From the NCBI GenBank assembly GCA_037074765.1, contig JBAMDO010000008.1, positions 124,001 through 188,000 of the forward strand: DNA of 64,000 nt, read 5' to 3'. The position numbers and the translations under genes were made by a program. The notes beneath the pieces are model-generated. The model was not told where the DNA came from, did not search any database, and saw nothing but the letters and a program-made list of their open reading frames with translations. Source of the stretch: Mansonella perstans. Taxonomy: Eukaryota > Nematoda > Chromadorea > Rhabditida > Onchocercidae. Below are positions 52,201-64,000 of the stretch, piece after piece (position 1 is the first letter of the stretch; each line of letters opens with the position of its first letter).

Positions 52201-55200
52201 AAAAATCACAACAACATTTTCGAAACTTTTCCATGACCATCTGCCTCTTACCATCAAACTGCCCTCCGACTAACAAGAGATGAACAGCTTCTAACGCATA
52301 ACGCACTCGTCGGCGTTTCATACCACTGCAATATTAAAGCTGTGTTACATAATTTTAACATGTACAAAGAATGACAGCAAAAGGTTGCGGGTACTTCCAA
52401 AACGTTATGTAATACTTCTTGAACCAAACTAGTGAAGAGAACAAAAGTATTGTTGCTACATGGATGAATTCATGTGAACCACTAATGTAGTTCCCATTAT
52501 ATAATTTAGTGTGATGAATCTCAACTAAAAAAAAAAAGAACTAAAACCTCTTTAGGATATCAAACAACATGTCCACAGCAAAACTGGCTGATTTTTTCAG
52601 ATCTTCGCTGTTCAGTAAATCAGAAATACATTCGAGAAGCCAAAAGGTGGAGTGCTCAGGAGTACCATTCCTCGATTCTGCATCTATTGAACGTAGAACA
52701 CGGTGAACAATTTCTGTTGCTTTTCGACGTCCTAACACACAAACAGCAATAATTTTTAGGCAAAAAGGATCCGAAGTTATAATTTCTGATTCAATACTTT
52801 TCGGAAAACACAACATATTGTTCACCAACTGTTCCTGAAGAAAAAAAAGAAGTTAAAAAATATTTGAATAGAAAATTGACGAACACAAAGAAAAATGGAT
52901 CCTCTCTCGAAACACCACTTTCACAAATGCTTACCTCATCATTTTCATCCATATAACCTTTGTCCAACGAAAGCTCCAGGAGCAAAATTAATAAAACATT
53001 TACGTCTTCCATTCCACAACAGCCATGATGCAGTGATGCGCCACTTGATGCAGCGCATAAATCACGGAAACAATTAAAACTTGAACTTGCCCAAATGTTT
53101 GAGGTGTTGCTCATAAACAACAACATCGACAGACTTCTTTCGCATAAGCTTAATAGCTAAAAAAAAGTTGGCGTAAGTTTTCTGTTACTTCACTTTCACA
53201 TTATTTCGCAATGTTTCAACAAGTTTCCTTTTATTTTACCGTTGAGGATGAGACAGTAACAAGAGTAGCTTTTTGCAAATTAACTGTATCTTCTTGCTGA
53301 TCCATCAAAACAGGTACGGCTCTCAGAATATTTTCCAACCATTCGCCAACACCTGCCACCGGATCATCTATAATTTAACCTGTTTTCGAAATTTTAATGA
53401 ATCCCATTACTAATAAAAATTATTGAAAACTATCAGAAAAATTAAATTTCTAATAGAGAATTTCAAAACCTTACCGGGTGAATCTGTCGAGGATGGCATC
53501 TTGACTGAGGTAGCATCACCAAGTCTCAATGCATGTTGTAGCGCTTCCTTAGCAACACCCCAAAGTACTTCATATAAATCACATGATATGAACGTCAAAA
53601 ATGATAGTGCCATCGGAAGCATATTGAGGAAACGATTAGCAAAGGCATAAACTATGTCCATTTTGCAGTTCTTCAATGACTGCAAATGAAGGAAAGAATG
53701 TGGTACAGTGAATTAATATTTTTCTATTTTAAGCTTTCTAAACGGAACTCATATGAAAAGTAATAGAAGAAATAAGCGAACACTTCTATCAAATCGACTA
53801 AAAAACTTCCAATAATACTGATAATGCTAAAATCAGAGTCCCCCAAAAAGGATAGTTCATGTGGTCAACTGATTAACAACTGAGGCGTCGAAATCGACGC
53901 ATGAAGATTTTTGCCTCCCGGAAATCAAAAATACACAGAGTCAATGAATAAAAAATAACTTAAGAACCATTAACTTCTAACAGAATTGGATCAGATGATG
54001 AAATCCATATCTTTTCGCAAAAGCTTACCTCATTAATACAAAAGATAAGAACTTCAGCGGAATTCGTTAAATGACTTCTGGCGCACAACGTTCCCATTGC
54101 CAGTTCAGTGACACGCCTGTGTATACTAATTACTGTTGCACAACACGCATTTCCTGCATCCGTTTGCATTTCTTCAACGGTACAATTACATGCTAATGAG
54201 CTAATCATTAAAATTAGCGCATTTGAGATACCACTGACATATTCCATTACCGTTTCAACTGCCATACCAAAATCAATGCATAACAACTTGTCGATATTAG
54301 TAATTCCATTTTGAAGTATTAATACATCACTAAAATTGACAGCTATCAAAGTTTTGCCATAAAACTCCTCATAAATCTTCCACTTAACAATATAAAACGA
54401 AATAGAAAAGAAAATCGTTAATAGAACATTGTAAGCGGAAATTTTAAGCGAACCAAGTCCCACATTATAGCTGATTAACGCTGCATAATATCGGGTGATA
54501 CTAAAAGACTAGAATAGACGAAGAAGCTTCACACTACTATAATAAAATTGGGGATACCAAACTGTAACTAGAAAGGGACTCATTCATCTTCCGCTAAATT
54601 AGTAAAATAAAAATGTGCCCACCTGCGATCAATTTTTGAATATCCGGGAAATGAATGATGCGCGATGGCATTTTGAAATGGATCAAGCAATTTTGTAGGT
54701 ATTAAAGCGGAAATTAACTTTTCTATAGGAAAAGATGAAAATAATAACAGCCCATTTATAGTTAATATCTCTTTCTGAAATTTATTTGCCTGACCTTTTT
54801 TCAAATAACTGGCTAAAAATGTTTCATTTTAACAAAACTTATTTTGAAGAAGATTTGCATAAAGTCTTATTTGACGTAAACGTGAAAGCATTGTGCAGAA
54901 TGTACTATACTGCTGACAGTAATTATTCAAAAATGATAGATACTAGCAGTATGCCCTCAAGAAAGAGGGTGTTTGAACTTAATGGATATACTCGATTACT
55001 TGGACCAACTTCAGCTTTCAGTTATATCTCGCTTGAAACTGCAAAGTTATTGTCAATACTTACAGGAGAAATATTGAGTTGTACGCGAGGCTGAGCAGCT
55101 CCAACTGTGTAATGCTTCTTTCGATTACATTGCTGTGAGCAAAGATAGTTCAGATAGTCGGTAGGCAGTGCCGTTCCAACCAACAAACAACATATGATGT

Positions 55201-58200
55201 CCACTAGATGATCCGTAATAACATACCCCTCATTCAAATATTTCGTAAAATGCTTGATTAAAACACGATATGCTTCATTGGCAAATAATACATCATTACT
55301 AGATACTGAAAAATATATAATATTATGAATGCACTATACAAAACTATCTATCGAATTATAAAAACATTATGGGAGAAGACTCGCCATTTACTTTAATAAG
55401 AAACACTTACGTTTATCCAAATTTGTACCAATAATGTGAATTGATAAGATGATTTCGTCCGGTTCCATTGAAGAGCCATAACTGATGACATATTTCAGAA
55501 GACTATATAAATGTTCTGCTTTTTGATCTGCATTACTTGCAAGACTCCAGCTCACTCCTGCATGGTCAGCTTCTTCTGGCATCCTATCGATAAATCTGAA
55601 AAATTAGCATCCTCTCGATGAGTCTAAAAATTACCGAATTCGTAAAATTTCACTGGAACAGCAATAAGATAAAAAAATACAGCGGATAGCAGAGGAATCT
55701 TGCATAAGAATTTCAAAGAAACTAATCGTCATTGTAAAAATTGAAAATTGTCATGACTATTCTACAATTCACATTTTCTGCTTTATGGTAATAGAGTATT
55801 GGATACATTTGTGGCACTATAATGTTCATATTTCTAAAATTAAAAATGACTAACAGTAAGTTCACAAGCATAAGTGAATTAATTAACCAATGATTATAAA
55901 AAAAACTTATAAACAATCTCTGTTTTAGTAACGATATAGTATAACTTAAAAAAGAACAATCCCATTTATCGAATTATTGATAAAAATAATATAACTACTG
56001 ACAATATAATTTAGTAACTTTTTGATATCATTTGGTATTAATTTTCACTATTATGATAACTAATAAACTACAATGAAGATTATAATACAATGCCTAACAT
56101 CAATTATCATTTCCATCATTCATCCACTGTTTTATCATAATGAAAAACTTAGGTTCTGTATTTGGGTTGTCTAAAAAATTTAGATACAAGGATAATCTGG
56201 TATCACTTTTAATCAGCACTTTATCATATCATCTCTATATCTCATCTATCATTCCCGTCTCGATCGCAACAACTCAACAAATCTCTGACTATTCTGCTTA
56301 CATAACATAAATCTCGAAAAACACTAACGAGTATTAAAATCAATATTATTGAAGTCTATTCTCAAAATTTGCTTTAAAAAATGAAAATTAAGGAAAGTAT
56401 AAATTTATTATTCTATTTTATGTGTCATCGGTGACTATTCTATTCTATTCTAAATCAACAATTCATTCAATGTTTACACTTCTTCCAAGGATAAATACGT
56501 CAAACGATAAATACCAATAAAATAAGCAAAAACTTTTTGTTTCTCGATGCTTCTCAAACGTAACATACGTAACCCATTGTTCAAAGCTTCTCAAACGTAA
56601 CGTACGTAAGTCACTTTCTTACGTATCTTGGAAGAACGAAACTGAAAATGGTTGGAAATTTCTCTATGAAGCTGTCACGGTGTTGTACCTTATGCTTAGT
56701 GGGGACGCCATGCAATCTAAGTAGGACCTTCGACATCTGAATAAAGTATTGAGTGTTACGTGAAATACGAGTAACGCTTATTCTGTCGCCGAATAATGAT
56801 TCAGAAATGGCAAAGGTAATATTATCTGTGTGTAAGGACTTGCATAAGCATAAATTTCTCGGTTAATTAAACTTTCATAATTAATTTCCTTCTATGAATT
56901 TAGAAATCCTATATAAAATGAAAGTTGTGAATGTCTTTTCAAAATTTTTCAGTAAATTTCAAAGCGGTTTTTTCCTTTGATATGCCTGTGTAAGTAATCA
57001 TTTATCATTAAGTGGCCATAAAACTGACTACAATAAGTTGAATCAACATTCTGCTCCATTCATTTATCAGTTCTTATCAATGTACTGATAGTTCCCCTGA
57101 CCAAAATTATTTATTGTATTTAGTTCTGAGATCAAAATTTCTCATGTATCATTTTAATGATAAGTGTTTCTTCTCAGTGGTTCAGATAAATTTAAATTCG
57201 TGGAATAAAAATTCAACCACTACCAAATTATAGAAAATAAAATCTTTAATCAAAATGAAGTTTTGCACTGATATTGTCGTGAAGAAAAATCATTGAGAAA
57301 TAAAATTTTATCTATGAATAAATTTAACTTGCTGTTGTCAACAAAGTCTTCCATCCTCTAAAGATAACGAAATTTAATTACAGATTTTATCAGAATTGCG
57401 TTTTTTTTCAATGACTGATAGAAGTGATGAAAGATAACTTAGCTTAAGATGTCACTATCTACTAAAATGTCACTTCAAATGGTGCCATGCGTCACATCAA
57501 ATGTTATCATGATGTTTTTTTTTTTTTTCTTTTTTTAATACTGTAACTGCATTAATGGCATGAAAAGTTGCAATATGACCAGCTGAAAAAGGAAAAAAAA
57601 ACTAGTTAGAATTTTGCACTTACAAATTTATTGTGGTTTCAGGATGGACATTAGAGACTATTCAAAGGTACAGTTATATAATACCAATTCGTAAGACTAT
57701 TATTCTCTGATAAGTACTTGATGCATAAAATCCTCAACGAAGGTAGCGAAAAGCCTTACTGCATTAACAATTAATTTGAGATCCAGGAGAAAACAATATG
57801 TTATATCGGAAGCGGATATTAACAAATATTTCAAATGCGCGAAAAAATACAGTGAATAGTGGAAAGATGGCAAATACGCAAATGCATTTTATACATTTTA
57901 CAGTGTAAATGGAACATCCAATCAAGGATTTATTTTTCCGAAGTTGAAAAGTATTGTTCGCTTTTTACCTTGCGAAAAATAATACTAAACTTTTGTCTGG
58001 AAATGTGAATCCCAATGTAATTCATATCATGCCTCCAATTATTCAGGAATTACACCTATGATAACTCAACAGCAAGGGTATTTACTATTAATTACTACAT
58101 TCACTTAACCGCTGTTTAGTTTCTTAATAGTTTTGTCCATTCTAAATTAGGTACACAGTGTGGATGATTCCAAGTGCTGCTGTCTTTTCCCTTCGTTTAA

Positions 58201-61200
58201 CCAGCTGATGTCCTTGTCTGCACTCACAACTTATTATTATGAGAATGCAACGTATAAATTTAAACAAATTGAAAATGATTATCATACAAGCATACAGCAG
58301 ATGAGTCATTTGTATCTGTATAATACAATCATACATCAGACGAGTCATTTGCATCTGTCTGATCGCAGTTCAAACTTACAATTGCCATTTGCATTGCAGC
58401 GCGGAAATTACGAAGACTTTGCTGGAAAAGCCTGAAAAAAACGACTCCTCTTCCTGAAATCTCTCAGTAAATGTTAAACTATTTGAAATGTAGCTACGCC
58501 TCAAGCAAAATTTAATCATGGTCTGTTTTTCATGCGAGGAAATTTCTTCTATCCGTGGCATAACCAATTACATTGGCAAAACGACACTACACTCAATTCA
58601 GTTTATAAACTTGAAACAAGTCAACTTACGACTGGTCCAAACTATTGACAAGTTTCGCCCGGAAAGAATTCACAACAGTCCTAAAGAAAGAACTATTACC
58701 ACTTATTATATAAGATGCTCAGAATAAAATATAAAATGAAAGATTTACCCAGAAAGGAAATCAAACCTTGTTTCCAATGGCAAAAAATTTTGCACGCTTT
58801 CTTCTAAAGCTGTAACATCGATGACAACTTGTGTAGTTTGCTCCAACGACATATTTTCTAAATGACTAAGCCGGTCAATTAGCTGGTCGAACGCATCTTG
58901 TATTATTGGACCAAGGATCTAAAATTAGCTAACTTTAAAAAAAAAAAAAAAACTGTGGGAATGCACTAATATAATTCTACTTTAACTTCTCACCTTCATG
59001 AGAAACAATTTTCGGGAAATAATAATTCACGCCAAAACTATCTCACGAAAATCACTCACAAATCAAGAATATATTGTTTTGCTAATACTAAAGTTTGATA
59101 AACTCATACTTCTAAATAGTACATGAATATCCAAAAAATATGAAAGCTATGGAAGAAAAAAATTTTAGATTTTAAGCGGTCGATTTACGTGATTCTAGCG
59201 GAATAGTTACAGCCTAGTAAGGATTTCAAACTCTCTAGATAGAGAACCAAGTTTTTTAAATCACTCCTGAACTTTTGCAAAGTTTCTTAACAAAATATGT
59301 AATCCATTTGCATCTCACATCAACGTTTATGAACTGAAAAAATACCTCGTGCATGAGATGAGGAGCAAGTAAATATATTTCTGACTGGATAAAGATTAAA
59401 TACATAATGAGTTCTTTGATGTAATCTGATGCATCTGTAAACAGTTGGAACAGAGATGAAATTATAAATTTGTACCTTATTAGAATGATAAACTGAAATA
59501 AATGGTGAGTAGTTCGACAACAAATTTATTCAAATGTCAGCAGGTAAATTAGGTAGGAATCATAAGCGCAGGGAAACATTCACTGATTTCGTTCATTCGA
59601 TCTGGCTAAAAAAGCTTATCTATCATAGTGCTAAAAAAATCTTTATCATTTTTAGATTTGAGAAACTAATTACAAAATAAAAATGAATGTCACCTTCATT
59701 CGGCAGATCATCATAATTGGCTGATTCAAACATGGAATTAAGAGTAGCACATTTTATTTGCATGTAATACTTCATTAAGTTGTGTCGAAACACTAACAAT
59801 TGTTCTTTGCTTTTCTGAAGAATTTTCAAAAATTTCTTTTAAATTTCAATTATGAAAAAAACAAGGGGAAAAGAACCGGCGAAAACCCTTTTATGCTCTC
59901 AAAATGGCGAAGCAAGCCAGACTTTTCAAATAAAGAAGCAATGATAGTTTGTTTTCTAAGACCTGCAAATATTTACAAAACTCACTTCGAATATGACATC
60001 ACCATATTTGACACCATTCTCAGCTAACCGACGACATAATATGGGCAAAGAATTACCAATCACATATTCAATGTTACATACGGCAATGAGCAACTTCCGG
60101 CTGCTAGCTGTTCCTTCATTGAGTAAAGCTAATGGACGCTTCCCAGAAGCTCTACATATTTTAACTTGCATTAAATTTCCAAAAAAATTTCTTTGTTACC
60201 GATATTGCCCCAAGATATTATCGCGAATACTTGTAAGTAATGCAGCATACTTTTTGGTCAAGTTCATAATTGATTTTGGGGTTTTCAGTCCATACAGTTT
60301 AGAAACTAAACTGCATAATATCAGACGTGCAAGATTTCAAGGATTCTCCACTTTAAAAATTTTCAAACTCATCGAATTCTGCAGTATATTTCAATTGTGA
60401 AGATAAAATTCAATATACCTCAACTTTAAAGCATTTTCCACGCAATCACGAACTGATGTGAGAATCATCGTAAATAAATCAATCAACATCGAACGAAACC
60501 TTTCCCTACTGAATAAATCTAATTCACCCGTGTAATGCGAACACGAAAGTATCTGTCGAATTTGTCCCATACTATCATTTACCTCAAAAAAGTTACTACA
60601 AAACAAGACAACAGTAAAAGTGATTTTAATTTAATTTAAAAGAATGGGACAATTTAACTTTTCTGAATTATTATAATTAGTTCAAAATTGAACTAATTAC
60701 ATTTACCACTGTAATGCTCTTCCCGAAATAACTTTTTCCCATTTCCTTACCTTTCGGATTCAGAATATGAACTAGATAGAAAATAACTGATTTTTAAATT
60801 TTCCCTAAAAGCCAGTGCAAGTCTTACCTCGGTTTCATACAAATCCGGTAAAATAGTTTTGGACAAACCAGTATATTCTAGTTTCCAGATTTCTCCATTT
60901 CCTAAGTTAATTACTCCTGAAATAACAAAGTACAGAGTACACCGTTTCAAAAAGAAATTTTTCTAAAAAAGTAACTGTAGTGGTTGATTTACACCTTAGG
61001 TTTTAACAAATGGATGATCGGATAATTTGGTAGACGATATAAAGCTAAGGAGAAAACTGATTTGCTATTTCAGGTTACGGCTATTCCTTTGTAATGGATA
61101 AATTCAAAGCTACCAACTTTACAGTGATAATTATCTAAGCTAAAAAATCTTCAAAACGTTTACCTTGAGTAACTCTTTCAATTACTTTCGACAAGCATTT

Positions 61201-64000
61201 TAATCGTATAGTAACACAAAGCTCCAGTAATGGCTGTAATTGCTCCGCAGTAAAATTGTAATCCAGCATGTAACTAACGCATGACCTGCAAAGGCTAGCT
61301 GAAAGTATAGTTGAATCATCTCATCTAATCAATGATCTATTTAAATTGGCTGTAAACAATAGAGTAAATTGTACACGATCATAATCACCAAACTGTATCA
61401 AAATTTGAATTCTAATAAAGGGGTTCTTGATACTTTTTTTCCTTATCGAATATATATTTTTTTCGTTTTGAATATAAACAAATATAATTCCAACTAATCT
61501 CAGCTTTCAAAACACATTACTTCCACTCACAACACTGTGTGAAATCCTGATCCAATGTTATTAATTTAACATCACAGACAGCAAATTAAAAACGAATTAT
61601 GGTCTGCAAAACTCGGAAGTTTATTACTTTATTGCAACTTAATGAAAAATTTCCACTTACCTTAAGATTTTTAATGATGAAAACAACTGATGCGTGACAA
61701 GAGATGAAGTGATAGGTGGCCATTTCGCGAACTGCTCGCTATATTTTGTCAAAACTGACTCAGGTAAGGCATCAGGTACCAATGCATTCAATATCAACCA
61801 AGATGAAACATTGATTGTATTTATGAGCATTTGCTAAAAATATACGAATGAGTTAAAGAAAACTATGAGCAAAATGATAACATAATTGTGGAAATTTTCC
61901 GGATTTGCAGATGAAAGACTGCTATGAGGCCTGTAATACAAAATAAACAAACAAGTTGCAGGCTCAACCTGGTAGAAAAATATGTTAGTTACAAGACGAA
62001 ATTAAAGTAAGAAAAGTTAAAGCAGGCTTTGAAAAACCAGTGACTTAAAAATTTTTTAAAAAACTTAAACTAACATTAATATCACACACACGATCCACCG
62101 ATGTTAGATTTGTAACTGACGAAGAGTATATCTGAGAAAGCTTCCAGAATATTTGTAACTTATCGGTAATAAGACCTACCATTTCTTGAACAAAATCGTG
62201 AAGATTATGCGAGTTTTCTTCAACTACTGTAACAGCAGTGATTTGTAAGAGATAAACAAATTCATTACAGATGAGGATTTGCCTAGATCTTTTTCCTGGT
62301 GTAATTAATGATTCATTACAAATGTGACAATAACAATAACCTGAGAAAACCAAAGCGATTACTCTAGAAGATTTCTATTGTCAAGATTTTGGCGTACTGA
62401 ATGAAATCTTCCGCATTAATATCATATAAGATATTAACATCGCATAAGGACAAGAGAATATGCAGAAGGAAGATAAAACCCGGCCTTTTGCATCTTCAAA
62501 AAAGTAAATATAAACGATATTGCTTACATGGTAATAAAGCCGAAGAGTCTTTCTTGCTGTTCACCTGGCCAAGTGCTGTAAAATTAAATATTTTCGGAAG
62601 AAATGGTAAATTTCAAAGATGTAAAAATTTGATTTACACATTTCAAAAAACAAAAAAAAAACTCAATTTTTAATACCTAACTCCAGATGCTTTTTTTGCG
62701 TTTGCCATAAAAGATCCTCTAACCAGCAATGATATGCTGTAATGCAGTCCCATGCTGGATCTGAATTCGGTTCAAGAATCTACAAATGCAATTGGGATCA
62801 CAATATCAATTTTGGTAATCAATTGTAAATATTTCGTTTACCTTGCGTTGGGTTTAGTCTTTCAAATCTCCTTCTTTCCTATAAAAACCAATTTATTTAT
62901 AAACAGTTATGAAAAAATGGAAAGAGAAATAACAATATAAACATTACTTTTAGATATTTAATTAGTTTATTTTGATCTTCAAATGAAGTAGGTACATCGA
63001 TCAAACGCTGTTTCATGTTTTTCTTAAATACTTCTATTTTCTGATCCAACTCAGCCATCACTGAAATCGTTCTTGAACTAGTTATGCTGTTTAATAAAAA
63101 GTCTATTTCCAAAAAAACATGAAAAATTAGTAATAATGCAGAAGAGTTCACCCTCTTTAAATAATGACACTTCAGTGTCCTTGAACAGTGACTTGGCGCG
63201 AGTATAATCATTCAAAATAGTTGAATATTCGCCCTGAAATTAATGCACAAAAATCAAGACAATTGTTTTTCCACTATTTCTACTTCAAGGACACTAAATA
63301 GTTTAACAGCTTAGTATGATGTCTGTATGACTTGATTCATTCAATGATATAAGCTACTTAAAAAGATATGTGCAGGCTGAAAAATTTTGCAATTTGATCT
63401 GAAATTTTTTTAGTAACATGAAGGATTTTGAGAAAACATAAGCTTTCATTACTTTCGCTAAATTTTGATCGATAGCACTTGAGAGAAAGAAGATGAACCG
63501 AAAACGAGTAAGCACTGATAAAGCATTTCGTGTAGCATCAGCTCGATCTTTCCTTGTTAAAACCTCATGGAATACTGCATTTGCTGCTGTGTGTGATTCA
63601 GCCAGCTAAAATTTGTTCCTAAATTCTTAATGATAGTCAAAAGTTATGAAAAGAGCATTATACCAGCCACACTTCGATGCGTATTATTAGCTATAAGATA
63701 CCTATAAATATAAGTATATTGCTTACAATCAATACCAAGCATAGAACTGTAGTTGGTATAATTCTCACTAAAACTTCATAACTTAAAATAAGATCGAAAA
63801 TAACATAATATGAACCCTTTCAGAAATTTTTTTTGTGAGCGGCCAACCATGAATATTCTTCTCCACCTGCATTTTGTCGTGAAGTGTTGACAGTGCATCG
63901 ACGCAGTTAATTAGTGAGCACAGATTAGCGCGATGCAAGTCGGAATTGCTTTTTTCGCCTTCTTTAGTGCTTTGAGTTAAATACATCAATCCTTGTTTGA
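23016..64000 (-). CDS. UBR4: UBR4-type giant E3 ubiquitin ligase (N-degron pathway), start beyond window
   Basis: UBR4 (p600; pushover in fly) recognises N-degrons through a UBR box and ubiquitinates targets through an unusual C-terminal hemi-RING with a UZI subdomain. I could place roughly 90 exons from 64000 down to a TAA at 23018-23016. They total about 15.7 kb of coding sequence, about 5,250 codons, compared with 5,183 residues in the human protein. Family landmarks occur in the expected order: armadillo-like N-terminal half, UBR box (46.9-46.4 kb), predicted beta-propeller (46.0-41.5 kb), acidic linker (38 kb), zinc cluster ending [20 protein letters not shown] (33.9-33.4 kb), [11 protein letters not shown] with [20 protein letters not shown] (28.5 kb), and CCICRE plus HNANTKCN near the C-terminus. 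Exons are listed with the segment entries. The first visible exon runs off the right edge, so the start codon is not seen. Two joins remain unresolved (49813/50176 and 31301/30792). Other introns hold nothing recognisable. Confidence 0.95.
27481..27825. repeat. Two direct copies of a ~54-bp sequence in a UBR4 intron
   Basis: Copy 1 (27481-27534) and copy 2 (about 27771-27824) share GAAGTTGGT.., ACATA.AAAACG.GTGTTACAGACATC. They flank about 236 bp of very AT-rich sequence inside intron 27390-27917. The layout could be the ends of a small insertion or a local duplication. Confidence 0.7.
31246..31297. repeat. (AAT)n microsatellite in a UBR4 intron
   Basis: About 17 AAT trinucleotides with one interrupting ATGAT, immediately downstream of the donor of exon 31491-31301 (- strand). 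It yields spurious poly-Asn and poly-Leu open frames on the two strands. Confidence 0.9.
33427..34726 (-). other. UBR4: UBR4 beta-sandwich and cysteine-rich zinc cluster
   Basis: Exons: 34726-34575, 34413-34267, 33966-33730 and 33543-33427, all phase 0 between them. [20 protein letters not shown] and [13 protein letters not shown] match the conserved pre-zinc region. Then [34 protein letters not shown] and [15 protein letters not shown] form a zinc-ribbon-like cluster nearly identical to vertebrate UBR4. This is one of the best-conserved parts of the protein. Confidence 0.95.
35068..39502 (-). other. UBR4: UBR4 acidic linker and second armadillo region
   Basis: Exons: 39502-39205, 38647-38505, 38420-38223, 38063-37776, 37486-37250, 36751-36614, 36363-36178, 36105-35921, 35629-35399 and 35201-35068. 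Exon 38063-37776 is rich in Asp, Glu and Ser ([25 protein letters not shown]), matching the low-complexity acidic stretch of vertebrate UBR4. Conserved anchors after it are [36 protein letters not shown] and [15 protein letters not shown]. Confidence 0.88.
39503..40843. other. UBR4 intron of 1.34 kb
   Basis: AT-rich spacer between exons 40954-40844 and 39502-39205. A + strand frame at 39641-39934 has no splice partners and no recognisable family. Nothing else seen. Confidence 0.6.
40844..46012 (-). other. UBR4: UBR4 beta-propeller-like and following region
   Basis: Exons: 46012-45845, 45435-45244, 44982-44806, 44426-44285, 44177-43884, 43840-43627, 43579-43460, 43185-42942, 42647-42463, 41878-41815, 41702-41565, 41365-41234 and 40954-40844. 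Landmarks shared with human UBR4 are [58 protein letters not shown] and [12 protein letters not shown]. Two short introns (43841-43883 and 43580-43626) were inferred because frame and homology require them; a real indel is the alternative. A sharply AT-rich 1.34-kb intron (39503-40843) follows. Confidence 0.85.
46426..46926 (-). other. UBR4: UBR4 UBR box zinc finger
   Basis: Exons 46926-46751 and 46630-46426. Conserved Cys/His order is visible: [44 protein letters not shown], then [14 protein letters not shown] across the intron. This matches the UBR-box pattern of UBR4 (HWYHCHTCKMVDGVGVC and [17 protein letters not shown] in the human protein). The family domain binds destabilising N-terminal residues. 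A basic, Ser/Arg-rich linker follows ([11 protein letters not shown]). Confidence 0.95.
47313..55595 (-). other. UBR4: UBR4 segment 2: armadillo-like region before the UBR box
   Basis: Exons: 55595-55411, 55305-55064, 54774-54623, 54329-54029, 53679-53475, 53367-53240, 53156-52935, 52834-52548, 52325-52198, 52014-51863, 51519-51388, 51166-51074, 50916-50774, 50458-50176, 49813-49750, 49641-49558, 49460-49408, 49200-48982, 48805-48624, 48538-48467, 48429-48134, 48034-47840 and 47495-47313. The products are leucine-rich helical sequence; the last exon ([19 protein letters not shown]) leads into the UBR box as in other UBR4 proteins. The join from 50176 to 49813 is out of phase as read. A 37-bp intron is inferred at 48430-48466. 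Confidence 0.75.
53885..53900. repeat. Short GC-rich hairpin in a UBR4 intron
   Basis: GCGTCGAAATCGACGC is a perfect 6-bp stem with a 4-base loop inside intron 53680-54028. GC content is high for this genome. Flanks do not fold into a tRNA that I can recognise. Confidence 0.5.
56549..56608. repeat. Two copies of a 23-bp ACGTA-rich unit
   Basis: GCTTCTCAAACGTAACATACG and GCTTCTCAAACGTAACGTACG start about 36 bp apart. Each contains short internal palindromes around TACGTA. Located in the long UBR4 intron. Confidence 0.7.
58284..58361. repeat. Two-copy 39-bp tandem repeat
   Basis: ATACAA.CATACA.CAGA.GAGTCATTTG.ATCTGT occurs twice in direct succession (starts 58284 and 58323) in the long UBR4 intron. 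Both strands stay open across it, which explains the small open frames seen here. Confidence 0.75.
58749..64000 (-). other. UBR4: UBR4 segment 1: N-terminal helical region, exons 1-16
   Basis: Exons in transcription order: 64000(+)-63816, 63605-63453, 63233-63152, 63060-62948, 62779-62677, 62564-62528, 62484-62398, 62282-62075, 61833-61661, 61285-61164, 60916-60828, 60582-60419, 60151-59986, 59814-59694, 59380-59346 and 58918-58749. Frames join throughout. Two exons are tiny (37 and 35 nt) and are supported mainly by phase. Sequence conservation to vertebrate UBR4 is weak here, as expected for its N-terminal alpha-helical repeats. Identity rests on continuity with the conserved downstream exons. 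The acceptor of the 62282 exon is poorly pyrimidine-rich and may be 6 nt off. Confidence 0.75.

Larger units (their letters stand above)
55596..58748. other. Longest UBR4 intron (3.15 kb) with local repeats
   Basis: No nested gene is supported on either strand. It includes a repeated CTTCTCAAACGTAAC.TACGTAA unit at about 56551-56606, further ACGTA-containing sequence to about 56780, and a 39-bp tandem repeat at 58284-58361. Open frames at 58160-58727 consist partly of that repeat and are not called. Confidence 0.6.

Noticed and set aside
53860..53935. tRNA-like or small RNA gene around the GC-rich hairpin
   Set aside because: Only one short stem is evident; no T-loop, anticodon arm or acceptor pairing could be built.
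54786..55094. 102-codon + strand open frame
   Set aside because: Spans a UBR4 intron and the antisense of exon 55305-55064; no family resemblance or splice context.
58160..58727. Overlapping small + strand open frames
   Set aside because: Composed largely of a 39-bp tandem repeat and intron sequence of UBR4; no homology pattern.
1..64000. CRISPR array, bacterial operon, Wolbachia insert or viral gene
   Set aside because: No regularly spaced repeats, no intronless bacterial-type genes and no viral polymerase or capsid-like frames were seen.

Overview
The window looks like nuclear DNA of a parasitic nematode, most likely a filarial (spirurid) worm. The DNA is AT-rich, genes are cut into many short exons, the splice sites are typically nematode (TTTCAG or TTTTAG acceptors, GTAAGT-like donors), and the best-conserved genes are animal genes. 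The species call is inference; no species-specific marker was found. I saw no bacterial, viral, CRISPR or operon-like content and no Wolbachia-like insert. Four protein genes are well supported. Exon borders were read by hand from splice signals and checked for reading-frame continuity. 

Layout: (1) 1580-6365, + strand: the 3' end of a dystrophin gene (dys-1/DMD family), with WW domain, EF-hand region, ZZ zinc finger and C-terminal coiled coils. The rest of the gene, if present, lies left of the window. (2) 6822-19329, + strand: a complete 17-exon DDX27/Drs1-type DEAD-box RNA helicase (ribosome biogenesis) of about 714 residues. Its 6.9-kb seventh intron (9467-16350) carries, on the opposite strand, (3) a complete 8-exon, 403-residue major facilitator transporter resembling SLC22A18 (9748-13068). 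(4) 23016 to beyond 64000, - strand: a UBR4 (pushover/BIG family) giant E3 ubiquitin ligase of roughly 90 exons and about 5,250 codons. It ends tail-to-tail with DDX27, and its start codon lies past the right edge. 

Between the DDX27 and UBR4 stop codons (19330-23015) lie a large imperfect inverted duplication that takes in the DDX27 3' untranslated region, a small element with inverted ends, and one coding-like terminal exon of unknown identity on the - strand. Long introns hold only AT-rich sequence with local tandem repeats. 

The genes have housekeeping or structural roles: muscle membrane-cytoskeleton linkage, rRNA processing, small-molecule transport and N-degron ubiquitination. They do not form a pathway. 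I found no new multi-gene system. The most unusual observations are the duplicated coiled-coil exon in dystrophin, the antisense nested transporter, the long inverted repeat at the DDX27 3' end, several very short inferred introns in UBR4,and two places in UBR4 where the reading frame could not be joined.
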